Part shown: one piece after another, positions 24,324 to 32,368 of the stretch
How positions within the stretch are numbered: the stretch's first letter is position 1
Layout: each line of letters starts with the position of its first letter
NCBI RefSeq assembly: GCF_000421525.1
Contig: NZ_ATXE01000001.1
Span: 558,001-622,000 of the forward strand
Direction of reading: 5' to 3'
Length of the DNA stretch: 64,000 nt
Source: Aestuariimicrobium kwangyangense DSM 21549
GTDB lineage: Bacteria; Actinomycetota; Actinomycetes; Propionibacteriales; Propionibacteriaceae
Program-made: the position numbers and the translations under genes
The notes under the pieces: generated by a model
Databases searched by the model: none
What the model was told of the DNA's origin: nothing
Seen by the model: the letters and a program-made list of their open reading frames with translations, nothing else

Positions 24324-25340
24324 TCAGTGCACCAGCACGAGCTTGCCGCTGACCTCACCCGACTCGAGCCGGGCATGCGCGGCGGCGACCTCGGTGATCG
24401 GGAACCGCTCCACGGGAGCGGGACGGATCGCACCCGATTCGACCAGGGGCCAGACCACTTCTGCGACGCGCCTGCAGATGGCCGACTTCTGTTCCACCGG
24501 CCGGAAGCGCAGGGAGGTCGCCGTCACCGTTGCCCGCTTGGCCAGCAACGAGGCGATGTCGAGGGTGCCCTTGGTGCCTCCCTGCATGCCGATGATGACG
24601 CAGCGGCCATCGGTCGCCAGGGCCTCGACGTTCTGCTCGAGGTACTTGGCGCCCATGATGTCGAGGACGACGTCGGCACCGTGGCCGTCGGTGGCCTCCT
24701 TCAGCCCGGCCAGCCAGTCGTCGTGGTAGTCGAGCGCGATGTCGGCGCCCAGGTCACGGCAGTACTGCAGCTTCGCTTCGCTGCCTGCGGTGACGGCGAC
24801 CCGGCAGCCGAGGTGCTTGGCGTACTGGATCGCGAACGAACCGATGCCGCCCGCGCCGCCGTGCACGAGGAACGTCTCCCCGTCGGCGAGGTGCACGTGA
24901 TCGGCGTTGGAGACCACGGTGGCCGCCACCTCCATCAGCGTCCCTGCTGTGACCAGGTCGACACCCGCCGGTGCCCGCACCACCTGACCGGCCGGCACCA
25001 CGAAGAACTCGCCGTATCCGCCACCCGACAGCAACGCCACCACCTCGTCGCCCACCGACCAGCCCCCGACCTCCGAGCCCACCTGTGCGACCACGCCGCT
25101 GGCCTCGAGGCCGATGACATCGGTGATCCCGGGCGGCGGCGGGTACAAGCCCTGGCGTTGCAGCAGATCGGCTCGGTTCACCCCCGAGGCGACGGTGCGC
25201 ACCAGCAGTTCGTCCGATGCAGGGGTGGGTCGGTCGACCTCCACCAGCCGAAGCCGGTCGGCGCGCGGACGGACGGGTCGTCCCTTCTGGTCGAGGGGTG
25301 CCTCACCGGCGGGGTAGGGCTCAACGCTCACGGCTCGCAT
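24324..25340 (-). CDS. NAD(P)H:quinone oxidoreductase, zinc-less MDR family
   Basis: 338 residues. A GroES-like N-terminal half with GVNRADLLQRQGLYPPPPGITDVIGLEASGVV, matching the PIG3/quinone reductase branch, and a Rossmann half with VHGGAGGIGSFAIQYAKHLG for NADPH binding. The catalytic-zinc Cys/His ligands of alcohol dehydrogenases are absent. It should reduce quinones or alpha,beta-unsaturated ketones in the cytoplasm. Start ATG 25340 is preceded at six bases by CAGGCT, a slightly off-consensus -10. The 5' end lies 54 bp from the divergent tRNA-Ser gene. Confidence 0.88.
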   Translation of the reverse strand: MRAVSVEPYPAGEAPLDQKGRPVRPRADRLRLVEVDRPTPASDELLVRTVASGVNRADLLQRQGLYPPPPGITDVIGLEASGVVAQVGSEVGGWSVGDEVVALLSGGGYGEFFVVPAGQVVRAPAGVDLVTAGTLMEVAATVVSNADHVHLADGETFLVHGGAGGIGSFAIQYAKHLGCRVAVTAGSEAKLQYCRDLGADIALDYHDDWLAGLKEATDGHGADVVLDIMGAKYLEQNVEALATDGRCVIIGMQGGTKGTLDIASLLAKRATVTATSLRFRPVEQKSAICRRVAEVVWPLVESGAIRPAPVERFPITEVAAAHARLESGEVSGKLVLVH

Positions 25341-25394
25341 GCCCCCAGCCTGCCATGGACGCTACGATGACGCTCGAGCAGGGCAACCTGCTCT

Positions 25395-25477
25395 GGCGAG
25401 GTCGCATAGTGGACTAGTGCAGCCGCCTTGAAAGCGGCCGAGGGCAACCTCCGTGGGTTCGAATCCCACCCTCGCCG
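25395..25477 (+). tRNA. tRNA-Ser(UGA)
   Basis: A complete cloverleaf: acceptor GGCGAGG pairs with CCTCGCC, anticodon stem GCCGC/GCGGC encloses CTTGAAA (anticodon TGA), a class II variable arm GAGG-GCAA-CCTC, and T-arm GTGGG-TTCGAAT-CCCAC. The 3' CCA is not encoded. TACGAT at 25363-25368 is the likely -10. No terminator hairpin is obvious before the next gene. Confidence 0.95.
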
Positions 25478-25564
25478 CGTACCCAACAATGGCCAGCTCC
25501 GGGACTCGCCGGCACTCTGTGTCGCAGGCGCCAGGTGTTGCCGGGACCAGGCAGGGAGGCCACC

Positions 25565-26032
25565 GTGGCGGAATACGTGCTCCGACCCCGTCCGGCGATC
25601 CGCGCGTTCGCCGTGGCGGCCGCGCTGAGTGTCATCGGCGCCGTCATGGTGGTGGGCGGCCAACTGGCGAGCGCGACGACCTGGGTGACCGTCACCGGTG
25701 TGGTCGTGCTGGTTCTCGCCGTGGCCTTGGTGGCGCTTGCATGGCTCGCGAGCCGGACGAACGCGGTCACCGTGCAGCTCGACGCCGATGGTTATCGCGT
25801 GCTCGGGCCGAAGCTCTCGCGGGGCGGCGGTGGGGACAGGCACGGACGGTGGTCGGAGGTGACCAAGGTCGGGGCCTCCGAGGACGGCTCGCACCTGGTG
25901 ATCAGCCACGGCGAGGTCGAGCGGGTGCACATCTGGTCACCCTTGGGCGGCTCCGACCCGCAGATGCTGGGGCTGCAGGCCGAGATCGTCGAACGGCTCG
26001 ACGCCGACCGCGGTTACACCCACTTCGGCTGA
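25565..26032 (+). CDS. Small two-helix membrane protein of unknown function
   Basis: 155 residues from GTG 25565, chosen for the AGGGAGG ribosome site 5-11 bases upstream. Two adjacent hydrophobic segments (~15-37 and ~43-63) are followed by a ~90-residue soluble domain with alternating beta-strand character (VTVQLDADGYRVLGPKL, HLVISHGEVERVHIW) that looks like a small PH-like barrel, with the basic loop GGGGDRHGR. I do not recognise the family. It follows tRNA-Ser and is convergent with the LCP gene. The topology suggests a membrane-anchored cytoplasmic domain. Confidence 0.75.
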   Translation: MAEYVLRPRPAIRAFAVAAALSVIGAVMVVGGQLASATTWVTVTGVVVLVLAVALVALAWLASRTNAVTVQLDADGYRVLGPKLSRGGGGDRHGRWSEVTKVGASEDGSHLVISHGEVERVHIWSPLGGSDPQMLGLQAEIVERLDADRGYTHFG

Positions 26033-26147
26033 GGCTCGTCCCGCGCTCGGACGTTGGGTCGAGCGGTGAGCGAAAAGACCGTCTCGGGTCCGGGTCTGGA
26101 CACGGGGCTCGTTCCACGTCCCTGCTCGATCGCCGAGTGGGGGCAGA

Positions 26148-28106
26148 TCAGCGACGAGGGGTGGCCGACGGACTCGCCGTCGAAGTCGGGTCCCAGGCGC
26201 AGGCGTCGACCAGGCTCTCGGCCGGTGCCGGCGTCGCCGAGGTCGATCCGGCGGGGGCGCTGGGCGTGGCCGAACTCGCTGGTCCGCTGGGAGTGACCGA
26301 GCTCGGCACGGCGCTGGGAGTACCGGACGGCTGCTCGTCCACGGCCTTGATCGCGGCGGCGACCCGGGCGCGCATCATCGCGTAGTCGGGGTCGTAGGTG
26401 ATGAATCCGTCCTTCTGATGGACGAAGAGCACCCGCGCCTGCCGGCCGTTCTTCACGCGCACGGCCAATTCCAGCAGTGCCGGCAACAGGTCTTGCGGGA
26501 TGTCGGTCTCGACCATCTTCTCGGACGCCTTGGCGATCGCCTCGTAGCGGGTGAGCATGGTGGCCGGGTCAGCCTGGTCGAGCACTCCCTTGATCACGCA
26601 GGTCTGGCGGCCCATGCGTGAGAAGTCGCCGCCGTCGAGACCGTGCCGGGCCCGGGCGTACCACATGGCGTAATAGCCGTTCAGCAGCTTGTTCTGGCCG
26701 GGCTCGATGTAGCCGACCGGGCCGCGGACGTCATTGCCGCCGATCGGGATGCGCTGGTTGACGTTGAGGCGGACGCCGCCCATGGCGTCGATCAGGGCCA
26801 TCAGCCCGTCGATGTTGAGGGCGACGAAGTAGTCGATCTTGAGGCCCAGGGCACCCTCGAGCCCGTACTTGAGGGCGTCGGCACCCGGGTAGTCGGTGTT
26901 CTTGAACAGATCGGGCTGCTCAGCGGGCAGGTGGCCCCAGATGGCGTTGGCGAAGTAGTTGGAGTTGTCGGCGTTCTTGCCGTCGTACCAGCCACGCGGG
27001 TACCGCTTCGACAGCTCACTGCCGGTCGGGAAGGGGACCCGGGCCATGTTCCGCGGTACCTGGGTGATCACCATGTTCCCCGTGGAGGTCTCGATCGAGG
27101 CAACCATCATGGTGTCGGTCGAGACGTCGACGTCGGAGTAGTGGCGTGCCGCGGTGTTGTCGAGACCCACGAGCAGGATGTTCAGACGGGGCTTCTTCGC
27201 CCACACGTCCGCGGCCTTGCCCTTCGTGTCGATGGTGGGGCGGGTCTGCGACTTCTTCTGGTCGCTGCTCGAGAAGACACCCTCGACCAGACCGGCCTGG
27301 GTGGCGGAGTAACGGCTGGCGACTGCCATCGGTGCCGCGATGGCGAAACTCAGGCCGCCCACCACGAGCGCCCCAACGATCGACTGGGCCCGGGTGCGGT
27401 GCGCCGGACGGGTGATCAGGTGCGTGCCCACGATGACGACCACCCACAGCAGTGCCACCACGACCAGGACGATCGACAAGGGGTGCAGCACGGAGGGCTT
27501 GACGGCGGTGGCGGCGGCCGCCACCGGGTCGCTGAGGGCCCATCCGCCGATCACGATCACGGCGAGCAGCACGGCCCCGGTCAGCGTGACGCCCAGCCAA
27601 CGTGCCCGGGAACGGATCAGGCCCAGCCCCGGGATGACGGCCGAGGCCAAGGTCTTGACCAACGAGCGGGTGAACGGGTGGTGCCGGTCGAACTCACCCA
27701 CCTGGGGACCTCCCGGCGACTCCTCCGGCGGCTGGTCGGGGCGCGGCGCACCGGCCGCGAAGGCCTGGTCCCAAGAGGCGGGGAAGTCAGAGGCGGGGAA
27801 GTCAGAGGCAGGGACGTCAGAGGCAGGGAAGTCAGAGGCAGGGACGTCGGAGGCCGGGGAGGGACCGAACGCGTCGACCCGTTTGGGGCTGTAGCCACCC
27901 GTCTGGGGGTTCACCACCGCCTCGGGGTGTCCGTCGTCGGGAGCCGCCCGTCGCCGGCTGCGCCGGAAGAGGGTGTCGTCGGTGAGCTCGTCCCCGAACT
28001 TCGAGACCGGACGAGTCCACATGCCCTCGCCCTCGGTGCCGCCACGGAACAGCCCGTCGGGCAGGCGCGAGCCATCGTCGGGCTCTCCCGACTGGTCGTC
28101 GCTCAT
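26148..28106 (-). CDS. LytR-CpsA-Psr (LCP) family cell-wall ligase
   Basis: 652 residues. The catalytic LCP domain is in the C-terminal half (about residues 305-560): LNILLVGLDNTAARHYSDVDVSTDTMMVAS, ITQVPRNMARVPFP, and the DAMGGVRLNVN and YAMWYARARHG blocks, which hold the acidic and arginine residues that bind Mg2+ and polyprenyl-pyrophosphate. These proteins attach glycopolymers to peptidoglycan on the outer membrane face. Ahead of it are ~190 cytoplasmic residues and three membrane helices, more than the single helix usual for the family. The N-terminal segment contains five-residue repeats of PASD(F/V) near residues 85-109. The tail is Ser/Thr/Pro/Ala-rich. Start ATG 28106 has GGAG at suitable spacing; longer in-frame starts lack support. 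Confidence 0.9.
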   Translation of the reverse strand: MSDDQSGEPDDGSRLPDGLFRGGTEGEGMWTRPVSKFGDELTDDTLFRRSRRRAAPDDGHPEAVVNPQTGGYSPKRVDAFGPSPASDVPASDFPASDVPASDFPASDFPASWDQAFAAGAPRPDQPPEESPGGPQVGEFDRHHPFTRSLVKTLASAVIPGLGLIRSRARWLGVTLTGAVLLAVIVIGGWALSDPVAAAATAVKPSVLHPLSIVLVVVALLWVVVIVGTHLITRPAHRTRAQSIVGALVVGGLSFAIAAPMAVASRYSATQAGLVEGVFSSSDQKKSQTRPTIDTKGKAADVWAKKPRLNILLVGLDNTAARHYSDVDVSTDTMMVASIETSTGNMVITQVPRNMARVPFPTGSELSKRYPRGWYDGKNADNSNYFANAIWGHLPAEQPDLFKNTDYPGADALKYGLEGALGLKIDYFVALNIDGLMALIDAMGGVRLNVNQRIPIGGNDVRGPVGYIEPGQNKLLNGYYAMWYARARHGLDGGDFSRMGRQTCVIKGVLDQADPATMLTRYEAIAKASEKMVETDIPQDLLPALLELAVRVKNGRQARVLFVHQKDGFITYDPDYAMMRARVAAAIKAVDEQPSGTPSAVPSSVTPSGPASSATPSAPAGSTSATPAPAESLVDACAWDPTSTASPSATPRR

Positions 28107-28174
28107 CCTGCTCCCTCCGCAGCGCTGCCAAGCAATCATAGGCACGCCGATCCATCGCAGCGGAGTCGCCTGCG

Positions 28175-28204
28175 TTGGCGGCATGCTCGGGCGTCGGATA
28201 GTCT
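28175..28204 (+). promoter_or_regulatory. Promoter of tRNA-Ser(GCU)
   Basis: TTGGCG (28175-28180), an 18-base spacer and TAGTCT (28199-28204), 53 bases before the tRNA. The tRNA-Arg gene has the same -35 sequence and spacer length. Confidence 0.6.
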
Positions 28205-28257
28205 GAGCCGTCGATGCCAGCCACGTGCTGGTGTCATGGAGCCCCACGGGGCACCAC

Positions 28258-28350
28258 GGAGGCGTCGCCTAGTCCGGTCTATGGCGCCCGCCTGCTAAGC
28301 GGGAGCGGTCTACAAGCCGCACGCGGGTTCAAATCCCGCCGCCTCCGCCA
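28258..28350 (+). tRNA. tRNA-Ser(GCU)
   Basis: Acceptor GGAGGCG pairs with CGCCTCC; anticodon stem CCCGC/GCGGG with loop CTGCTAA gives anticodon GCT; a long variable arm (GCGG...CCGC) confirms serine class II; T-arm GCGGG-TTCAAAT-CCCGC. The CCA end is encoded, unlike in the two other tRNAs here. Confidence 0.96.
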
Positions 28351-28362
28351 GACCGGACAGGA

Positions 28363-28386
28363 CCCCCGGCCCACCAGGGCCGGGGG
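28363..28386. terminator. Bidirectional hairpin between tRNA-Ser(GCU) and pckG
   Basis: CCCCCGGCCC pairs perfectly with GGGCCGGGGG around an ACCA loop. It lies 13 bp after the tRNA and 12 bp from the pckG stop codon, so it can serve both convergent genes. Confidence 0.75.
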
Positions 28387-28397
28387 TGCTGTCGTCC

Positions 28398-30311
28398 TCA
28401 ACCGAGACGTGCCTCGACCTCGTCGACCTGTCGGTGCAGTGCCGCCGGCACTCGCTCACCCAAGGACGCGAGCCAGGCCCGGATGCGCGGCACCTCGGCC
28501 CGCCACTCGTCCGGGTCGACCCTGAGCGCCTCGCTCACCTGTTCCACGGCTAGCTCGAGCCCGGTCAGGTCGAGCGCGTCCACCGTCGGGACGACCCCGA
28601 TCGGGGTCTCAATGCCGGTGGCGGTGCCCTCGAGGCGGCCGATCATCCACGCCAGTACCCGGCTGTTGTCGCCGAACCCCGGCCACAGGAAGCCGTCCTG
28701 GTTGCGTCGGAACCAGTTCACCTGGAAGATCCGCGGCAGCTGGCGTCCCGGGGCGTCCTGCGCGAGCCAGTGGGCGAAGTAGTCGGCCACGTGGTAGCCG
28801 ATGAACGGCAGCATGGCCATCGGGTCTCGGCGCAGCACGCCCACCTCGCCGGCTGCCGCGGCCGTGGTCTCCGACGAGAGCGTCGCTCCCAGGAAGACCC
28901 CGTGCGTCCAGTCACGTGCCTCACTGACCAGTGGCACGGTGGTCGCCCGTCGTCCGCCGAAGATGATCAGGTCGACCGGCACCCCGGCAGGGTCGTCCCA
29001 GTCGGGATGCAGCGTCGGGCACTGTTCGAGCGGGGTGCAGAAGCGACTGTTGGGGTGGGCCGCCTTCTCGGGTGAGTCGGGGGTCCAGTCACGTCCGCGC
29101 CAGTCGATCAGGTGCCCGGGACGGTCTGGGGTCATGCCCTCCCACCAGACGTCACCGTCATCGGTCAGGGCCACATTCGTGAACAGCGACTGCCCGGGCT
29201 CGAGGGTGCGCATGGCAATCGGGTTGGTCGCCATCCCGGTGCCCGGTGCCACCCCGAAGAACCCGAACTCGGGGTTGATCGCCCTCAGCCGCCCCTGGTC
29301 GTCCCAGCGCAGCCAGGCGATGTCGTCGCCCAGGGTCTGCACCGTCCAACCGGGCAGCGTCGGTTCGAGCATGGCCAGGTTCGTCTTGCCACAGGCCGAG
29401 GGGAACGCGGCGATGGCGTGGTGGGAGCGTCCCTCCGGGCTGGTGAGACGGATCACCAGCATGTGCTCTGCGAGCCATCCCTCGTCTCGTCCCATCACCG
29501 AGGCGATGCGCAGGGCGTAGCACTTCTTGCCGAGCAGGGAGTTGCCGCCGTAGCCCGATCCGAAGCTCCAGACGCTGCGTTCCTCGGGGAAGTGCGCGAT
29601 CCAGATGTCGGGGTTGCAGGGCCAGGCGACATCGTCGGAGCCCGGCTCGAGTGGGGAGCCGACCGAGTGCAGGCATTCGACGAACTCGACCTGATGGGCA
29701 TCCATCACCTGCTGCACGGCGGAGCCCATCCGGGTCATCACCCGCATCGACAGCACCACATAGGCCGAGTCGGAGACCTCGACACCGAACTTGGCCCCGG
29801 GGGTCACAGGGCCCATGCAGAACGGCATCACGTACATCGTCCGGCCGCGCATCGACCCCCGGAAGAGGGGACGCAGGTGCTCCTTCATGAGGTTCGGGGC
29901 CATCCAGTTGTTGGTGGGCCCGGCGTCGGCCTCGTCCACGGAGCAGATGAAGGTGCGGTCCTCGACCCGGGCGACGTCGCGAGGGTCGGTGCGCGCGAGG
30001 TAGGAGTTCGGACGACGGCGCTCGTCCAGCCTGATGAAGGTGCCCACGTCGACGAGATGGTCGGCGAGGCGATCTGCCTCCTGCCGGGATCCGTCGCAGA
30101 AGTGCACGGCGGCCGGTTCGACGAGTTGGACGACCTCGCGCAACCAGGCCAGCATGCGGGTGTGCGTCGGCAGGGCTCCGGTGGCGGGGACACCCTCGAA
30201 CAGGTCGTCGGTCGCCTTCTGCTGCGTATCGGCGAGGGGTTCGGTGGCGGGGGGTATGGCGGCGCGGGGCTCGGTGGCCAGGTCGGTGTGGGAACGGTCG
30301 GTGAGGGTCAT
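28398..30311 (-). CDS. pckG: Phosphoenolpyruvate carboxykinase (GTP)
   Basis: 637 residues. Interconverts oxaloacetate and PEP using GTP, for gluconeogenesis or anaplerotic carbon flow. Hallmarks of the GTP enzyme are FPSACGKTN (P-loop, near residue 303-311) with its reactive cysteine, [40 protein letters not shown] and the C-terminal [21 protein letters not shown] block. The first ~35 residues are poorly conserved. ATG 30311 follows AGGAGA at the right distance; upstream in-frame extension is rejected. The 245-bp region upstream to tRNA-Arg holds the shared divergent promoters; a GTACGGCGGTGTAC inverted repeat at 30325-30338 might be an operator. Confidence 0.97.
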   Translation of the reverse strand: MTLTDRSHTDLATEPRAAIPPATEPLADTQQKATDDLFEGVPATGALPTHTRMLAWLREVVQLVEPAAVHFCDGSRQEADRLADHLVDVGTFIRLDERRRPNSYLARTDPRDVARVEDRTFICSVDEADAGPTNNWMAPNLMKEHLRPLFRGSMRGRTMYVMPFCMGPVTPGAKFGVEVSDSAYVVLSMRVMTRMGSAVQQVMDAHQVEFVECLHSVGSPLEPGSDDVAWPCNPDIWIAHFPEERSVWSFGSGYGGNSLLGKKCYALRIASVMGRDEGWLAEHMLVIRLTSPEGRSHHAIAAFPSACGKTNLAMLEPTLPGWTVQTLGDDIAWLRWDDQGRLRAINPEFGFFGVAPGTGMATNPIAMRTLEPGQSLFTNVALTDDGDVWWEGMTPDRPGHLIDWRGRDWTPDSPEKAAHPNSRFCTPLEQCPTLHPDWDDPAGVPVDLIIFGGRRATTVPLVSEARDWTHGVFLGATLSSETTAAAAGEVGVLRRDPMAMLPFIGYHVADYFAHWLAQDAPGRQLPRIFQVNWFRRNQDGFLWPGFGDNSRVLAWMIGRLEGTATGIETPIGVVPTVDALDLTGLELAVEQVSEALRVDPDEWRAEVPRIRAWLASLGERVPAALHRQVDEVEARLG

Positions 30312-30490
30312 GACACGGTCTCCTGTACGGCGGTGTACAACAGCGAATCGGATGGCCACCGACGGTGGTGGGCTGGGCGGACCTCGTCGTCCGGCAGTTC
30401 CGCGACATCGTCGGCAACCTGTCTGATGTCCACGGTACGAAGCTGGAGGGCGCGGACGAAATCGCCGCACGCGGTGTGGGGTGCTTCGGT

Positions 30491-30520
30491 TTGGCGACTC
30501 GCGCGCGGCTGGTCTAGAGT
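30491..30520 (+). promoter_or_regulatory. Promoter of tRNA-Arg(ACG)
   Basis: TTGGCG, 18-base spacer, TAGAGT; 36 bases before the tRNA. Matches the tRNA-Ser(GCU) promoter in -35 sequence and spacing. Confidence 0.65.
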
Positions 30521-30556
30521 GGGGGACTGCCCAACGATGTTCCGCATCGGGGCAAA

Positions 30557-30629
30557 GCGCTCGTGGCTCAACGGATAGAGCATCTGACTACGGATCAGAA
30601 GGTTGGGGGTTCGAATCCCTCCGAGCGCG
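30557..30629 (+). tRNA. tRNA-Arg(ACG)
   Basis: Acceptor GCGCTCG with CGAGCGC, D-arm GCTC...GAGC, anticodon stem TCTGA/TCAGA with loop CTACGGA (anticodon ACG, read as ICG), T-arm GGGGG-TTCGAAT-CCCTC. CCA is not encoded. Confidence 0.97.
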
Positions 30630-30634
30630 CAGCT

Positions 30635-30660
30635 GGCCCCGCAGAGAGATCTGCGGGGCC
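30635..30660 (+). terminator. Terminator of tRNA-Arg
   Basis: GGCCCCGCAG and CTGCGGGGCC form a perfect 10-bp stem with a six-base loop, followed by GTTTGCGTT, a modest T-containing tail. Confidence 0.8.
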
Positions 30661-30787
30661 GTTTGCGTTCCATAGCCGAGCGCTGAGTGGTCGTTCAGTA
30701 CGAACGGGCTGGTGGGAGCGCGATTCCTCTCGGGGATGTGGGATGAATCACACCGGACGCAGGGCCCGACCCGACCCTGCGGTTACC

Positions 30788-30793
30788 TACCAT
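30788..30793 (+). promoter_or_regulatory. Leaderless -10 element of the 81-residue membrane protein gene
   Basis: TACCAT followed by six bases and ATG 30800; there is no ribosome site, which fits a leaderless mRNA. Confidence 0.5.
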
Positions 30794-30799
30794 CGACCC

Positions 30800-31045
30800 A
30801 TGGCTGGAACGGGATTGTTGGTGCTGGCGCTGCTCGCCGGCCTCGGGGTACTGCTGGTACTCGGTGTGGTGCTGGGGGTGGTGACCCTGACCCGTCGGCG
30901 GGAGCCCGAGTCGTACGGGGAGCCGAGCACGTACGAGGACGTTGCGGCCCACCCGCAGCCCCCGTCATACGGCGATCAGGCTGGCATTTCCGGCGAACCG
31001 GGGGCGACCCGTCAGAACCTGATGGATGACCCCACCGAGCGCTGA
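30800..31045 (+). CDS. Small single-helix membrane protein
   Basis: 81 residues: MAGTG then a strongly hydrophobic helix (residues 6-30, LLVLALLAGLGVLLVLGVVLGVV), a basic stop TRRRE, and an acidic, Pro/Tyr-rich cytoplasmic tail. No family recognised. Support for coding: TACCAT-N6-ATG promoter/start arrangement, and typical third-base GC. The reading frame is open further upstream through the tRNA gene, but that part cannot be coding. A possible function as a small regulator or membrane partner cannot be told from sequence. Confidence 0.6.
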   Translation: MAGTGLLVLALLAGLGVLLVLGVVLGVVTLTRRREPESYGEPSTYEDVAAHPQPPSYGDQAGISGEPGATRQNLMDDPTER

Positions 31046-31296
31046 GGCCTTTCGCACATTCTGCGTGGAGTTCCAGCGGGTTGGCCCCAGGGGTGGGTGG
31101 ATGTGGATGGCGCGAAGTGATGGGTCACCGGTCCGGCGCACCCGCGACCAGGCGACGGGGGCCATGGCCCCAATACGCTTGGAGTCCCGGCGTCTCTTCA
31201 TCCGGTGAAAGCCGTTCGACCTGATGGTTGATGACGAGGGTCATCCTCGTGCAACGAATAGCACCCACCTGCCTGTTCGGCGGAGGGGGCACGCGA
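31046..31296. other. Intergenic region
   Basis: About 250 bp with no supported gene. It contains a perfect 14-bp palindrome GGGGCCATGGCCCC (31158-31171) and a small hairpin around GACGAGGGTCATCCTCGTG near 31231. Either could be a terminator or operator; composition is less GC-rich than the neighbourhood. Confidence 0.4.
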
Positions 31297-31302
31297 TAGC
31301 GT
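31297..31302 (+). promoter_or_regulatory. Leaderless -10 element of the DUF4190-like gene
   Basis: TAGCGT followed by six bases and ATG 31309. Confidence 0.55.
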
Positions 31303-31308
31303 TCGGTC

Positions 31309-31890
31309 ATGCCCCAGTTTCCGGTGAATGACGAGGGACCGCGTCCCCCGCTGAATGAGCCACTTGGCGACCCTTTCCCCGCCCCTCAGGGGTCCGGTGT
31401 TCAGAGCGCGCCGCCCGGTTACGGGTGGGGGTACGGGCAGGGGCAACAGACTTGGCCGGAGCCCGGGCCGTCTGCTCCCCCTGGTCCCACAGTGGCCGGA
31501 TGGGCCAATCAGCGGTATGCAAGTGCCGGTCCGGGTCCTTATCCCCCGCAGGGGCAAGCTCCTGGGCAGTTCACACCTGGCGTCTACGTCCTTCCACAGG
31601 GATTCGCACCGGTTCCCATCGAGATCGGCCGCGCCAATGGGCGGGCGCTCACGTCGCTGATCCTAGGCATCGTCTCTGTTGTCACGTTCCTCATCCCGTG
31701 GCTGTACCTGATCACGTCGTTGGTCGGCGGCATCGTGGCGATCGTGCTGGGCAATGACGCGGCGAACTCGCTAGAGCGTGCTCCAGCGCCCAACCGTCGC
31801 AGCATGGCCGTGGCAGGCAGGATTCTTGGAATCATTGGCACATCCTTGGCGGTGTTGAGCGCAATTGTCGGAATGCTTCTCTACAGCTGA
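31309..31890 (+). CDS. DUF4190-like proline-rich membrane protein
   Basis: 193 residues. The first ~105 residues are a Pro/Gly/Gln/Tyr-rich, probably disordered cytoplasmic region. Two hydrophobic segments follow: LTSLILGIVSVVTFLIPWLYLITSLVGGIVAIVLG and MAVAGRILGIIGTSLAVLSAIVGMLLYS, each with the G-x-x-[SAL]-I-x-[GS] pattern of DUF4190. Family function is unknown; such proteins are common small membrane proteins in actinobacteria. Third codon positions are less GC-rich than in neighbouring genes, which hints at recent acquisition or weak selection. ATG 31309 is set by its leaderless -10. Confidence 0.75.
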   Translation: MPQFPVNDEGPRPPLNEPLGDPFPAPQGSGVQSAPPGYGWGYGQGQQTWPEPGPSAPPGPTVAGWANQRYASAGPGPYPPQGQAPGQFTPGVYVLPQGFAPVPIEIGRANGRALTSLILGIVSVVTFLIPWLYLITSLVGGIVAIVLGNDAANSLERAPAPNRRSMAVAGRILGIIGTSLAVLSAIVGMLLYS

Positions 31891-32038
31891 GTCCGCGATT
31901 CGCTCTCCCCGGGCATTCGGCACCCGGTGGGTGATCTCGCCACCATCAGGATCGACCACAACACGCGACGGCATCCCGAATGAATACCCGACGGTGCCGA
32001 TCTGGACAATGAGGCTCCGATCGTCGGAGTCCTCCATC

Positions 32039-32045
32039 GAAGGAG
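32039..32045 (+). promoter_or_regulatory. Strong ribosome-binding site of the 72-residue protein
   Basis: AAGGAGG, a full Shine-Dalgarno sequence, seven bases before ATG 32053. It is the best site in the window and is the main evidence that this small frame is a gene. A hairpin (CTCCGA-TCG-TCGGAG, 32015-32029) lies just upstream. Confidence 0.7.
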
Positions 32046-32052
32046 GTTTGCT

Positions 32053-32271
32053 ATGGGTCTGGGTCTTCCTGAACTTCTGATCCTTCTGGTCGTTCTGGGC
32101 GTCGTCGCCGTGCCGGTTGTAGCGGTCGTGCTGATCGTGATGTTCGCGAAGAAGGCGAAGGCGACCCCCCAGTACGTACAGCCTCCTCCGGTCGGGCCGC
32201 CATCATTCCGGGGGCAGAACGCCGGCCCTCATCCCGATGGCTTCAGCGACCAGATCCATCGCAACGGGTGA
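32053..32271 (+). CDS. Small membrane protein, TatA-like N-terminus only
   Basis: 72 residues. MGLGLPELLILLVVLGVV resembles the start of TatA/MttA proteins, but the hydrophobic stretch runs on for ~28 residues to FAKKAK and the amphipathic helix and FG hinge of TatA are missing, so it is not called TatA. The remainder is Pro-rich and ends polar. The 162 bp before it (31891-32052) hold no gene. Together with the two genes upstream it forms a cluster of small membrane proteins with Pro-rich soluble parts. Confidence 0.68.
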   Translation: MGLGLPELLILLVVLGVVAVPVVAVVLIVMFAKKAKATPQYVQPPPVGPPSFRGQNAGPHPDGFSDQIHRNG

Positions 32272-32355
32272 CGACTGATTCTCGGCAGCAGGGTGGTCGG
32301 GCGCCGAGGAGGGCGAGTGTCTCGCAGGGCCAGTCCTGGGGGCAGCGCTGACGGG

Positions 32356-32361
32356 TAACGT
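32356..32361 (+). promoter_or_regulatory. Leaderless -10 element of the glycerophosphodiesterase gene
   Basis: TAACGT followed by seven bases and ATG 32369. Confidence 0.6.
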
Positions 32362-32368
32362 CAGGACC

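Noticed and set aside
32053-32271. TatA translocase subunit
   Set aside because: N-terminus is suggestive, but the FG hinge and amphipathic helix are missing and the hydrophobic stretch is too long.
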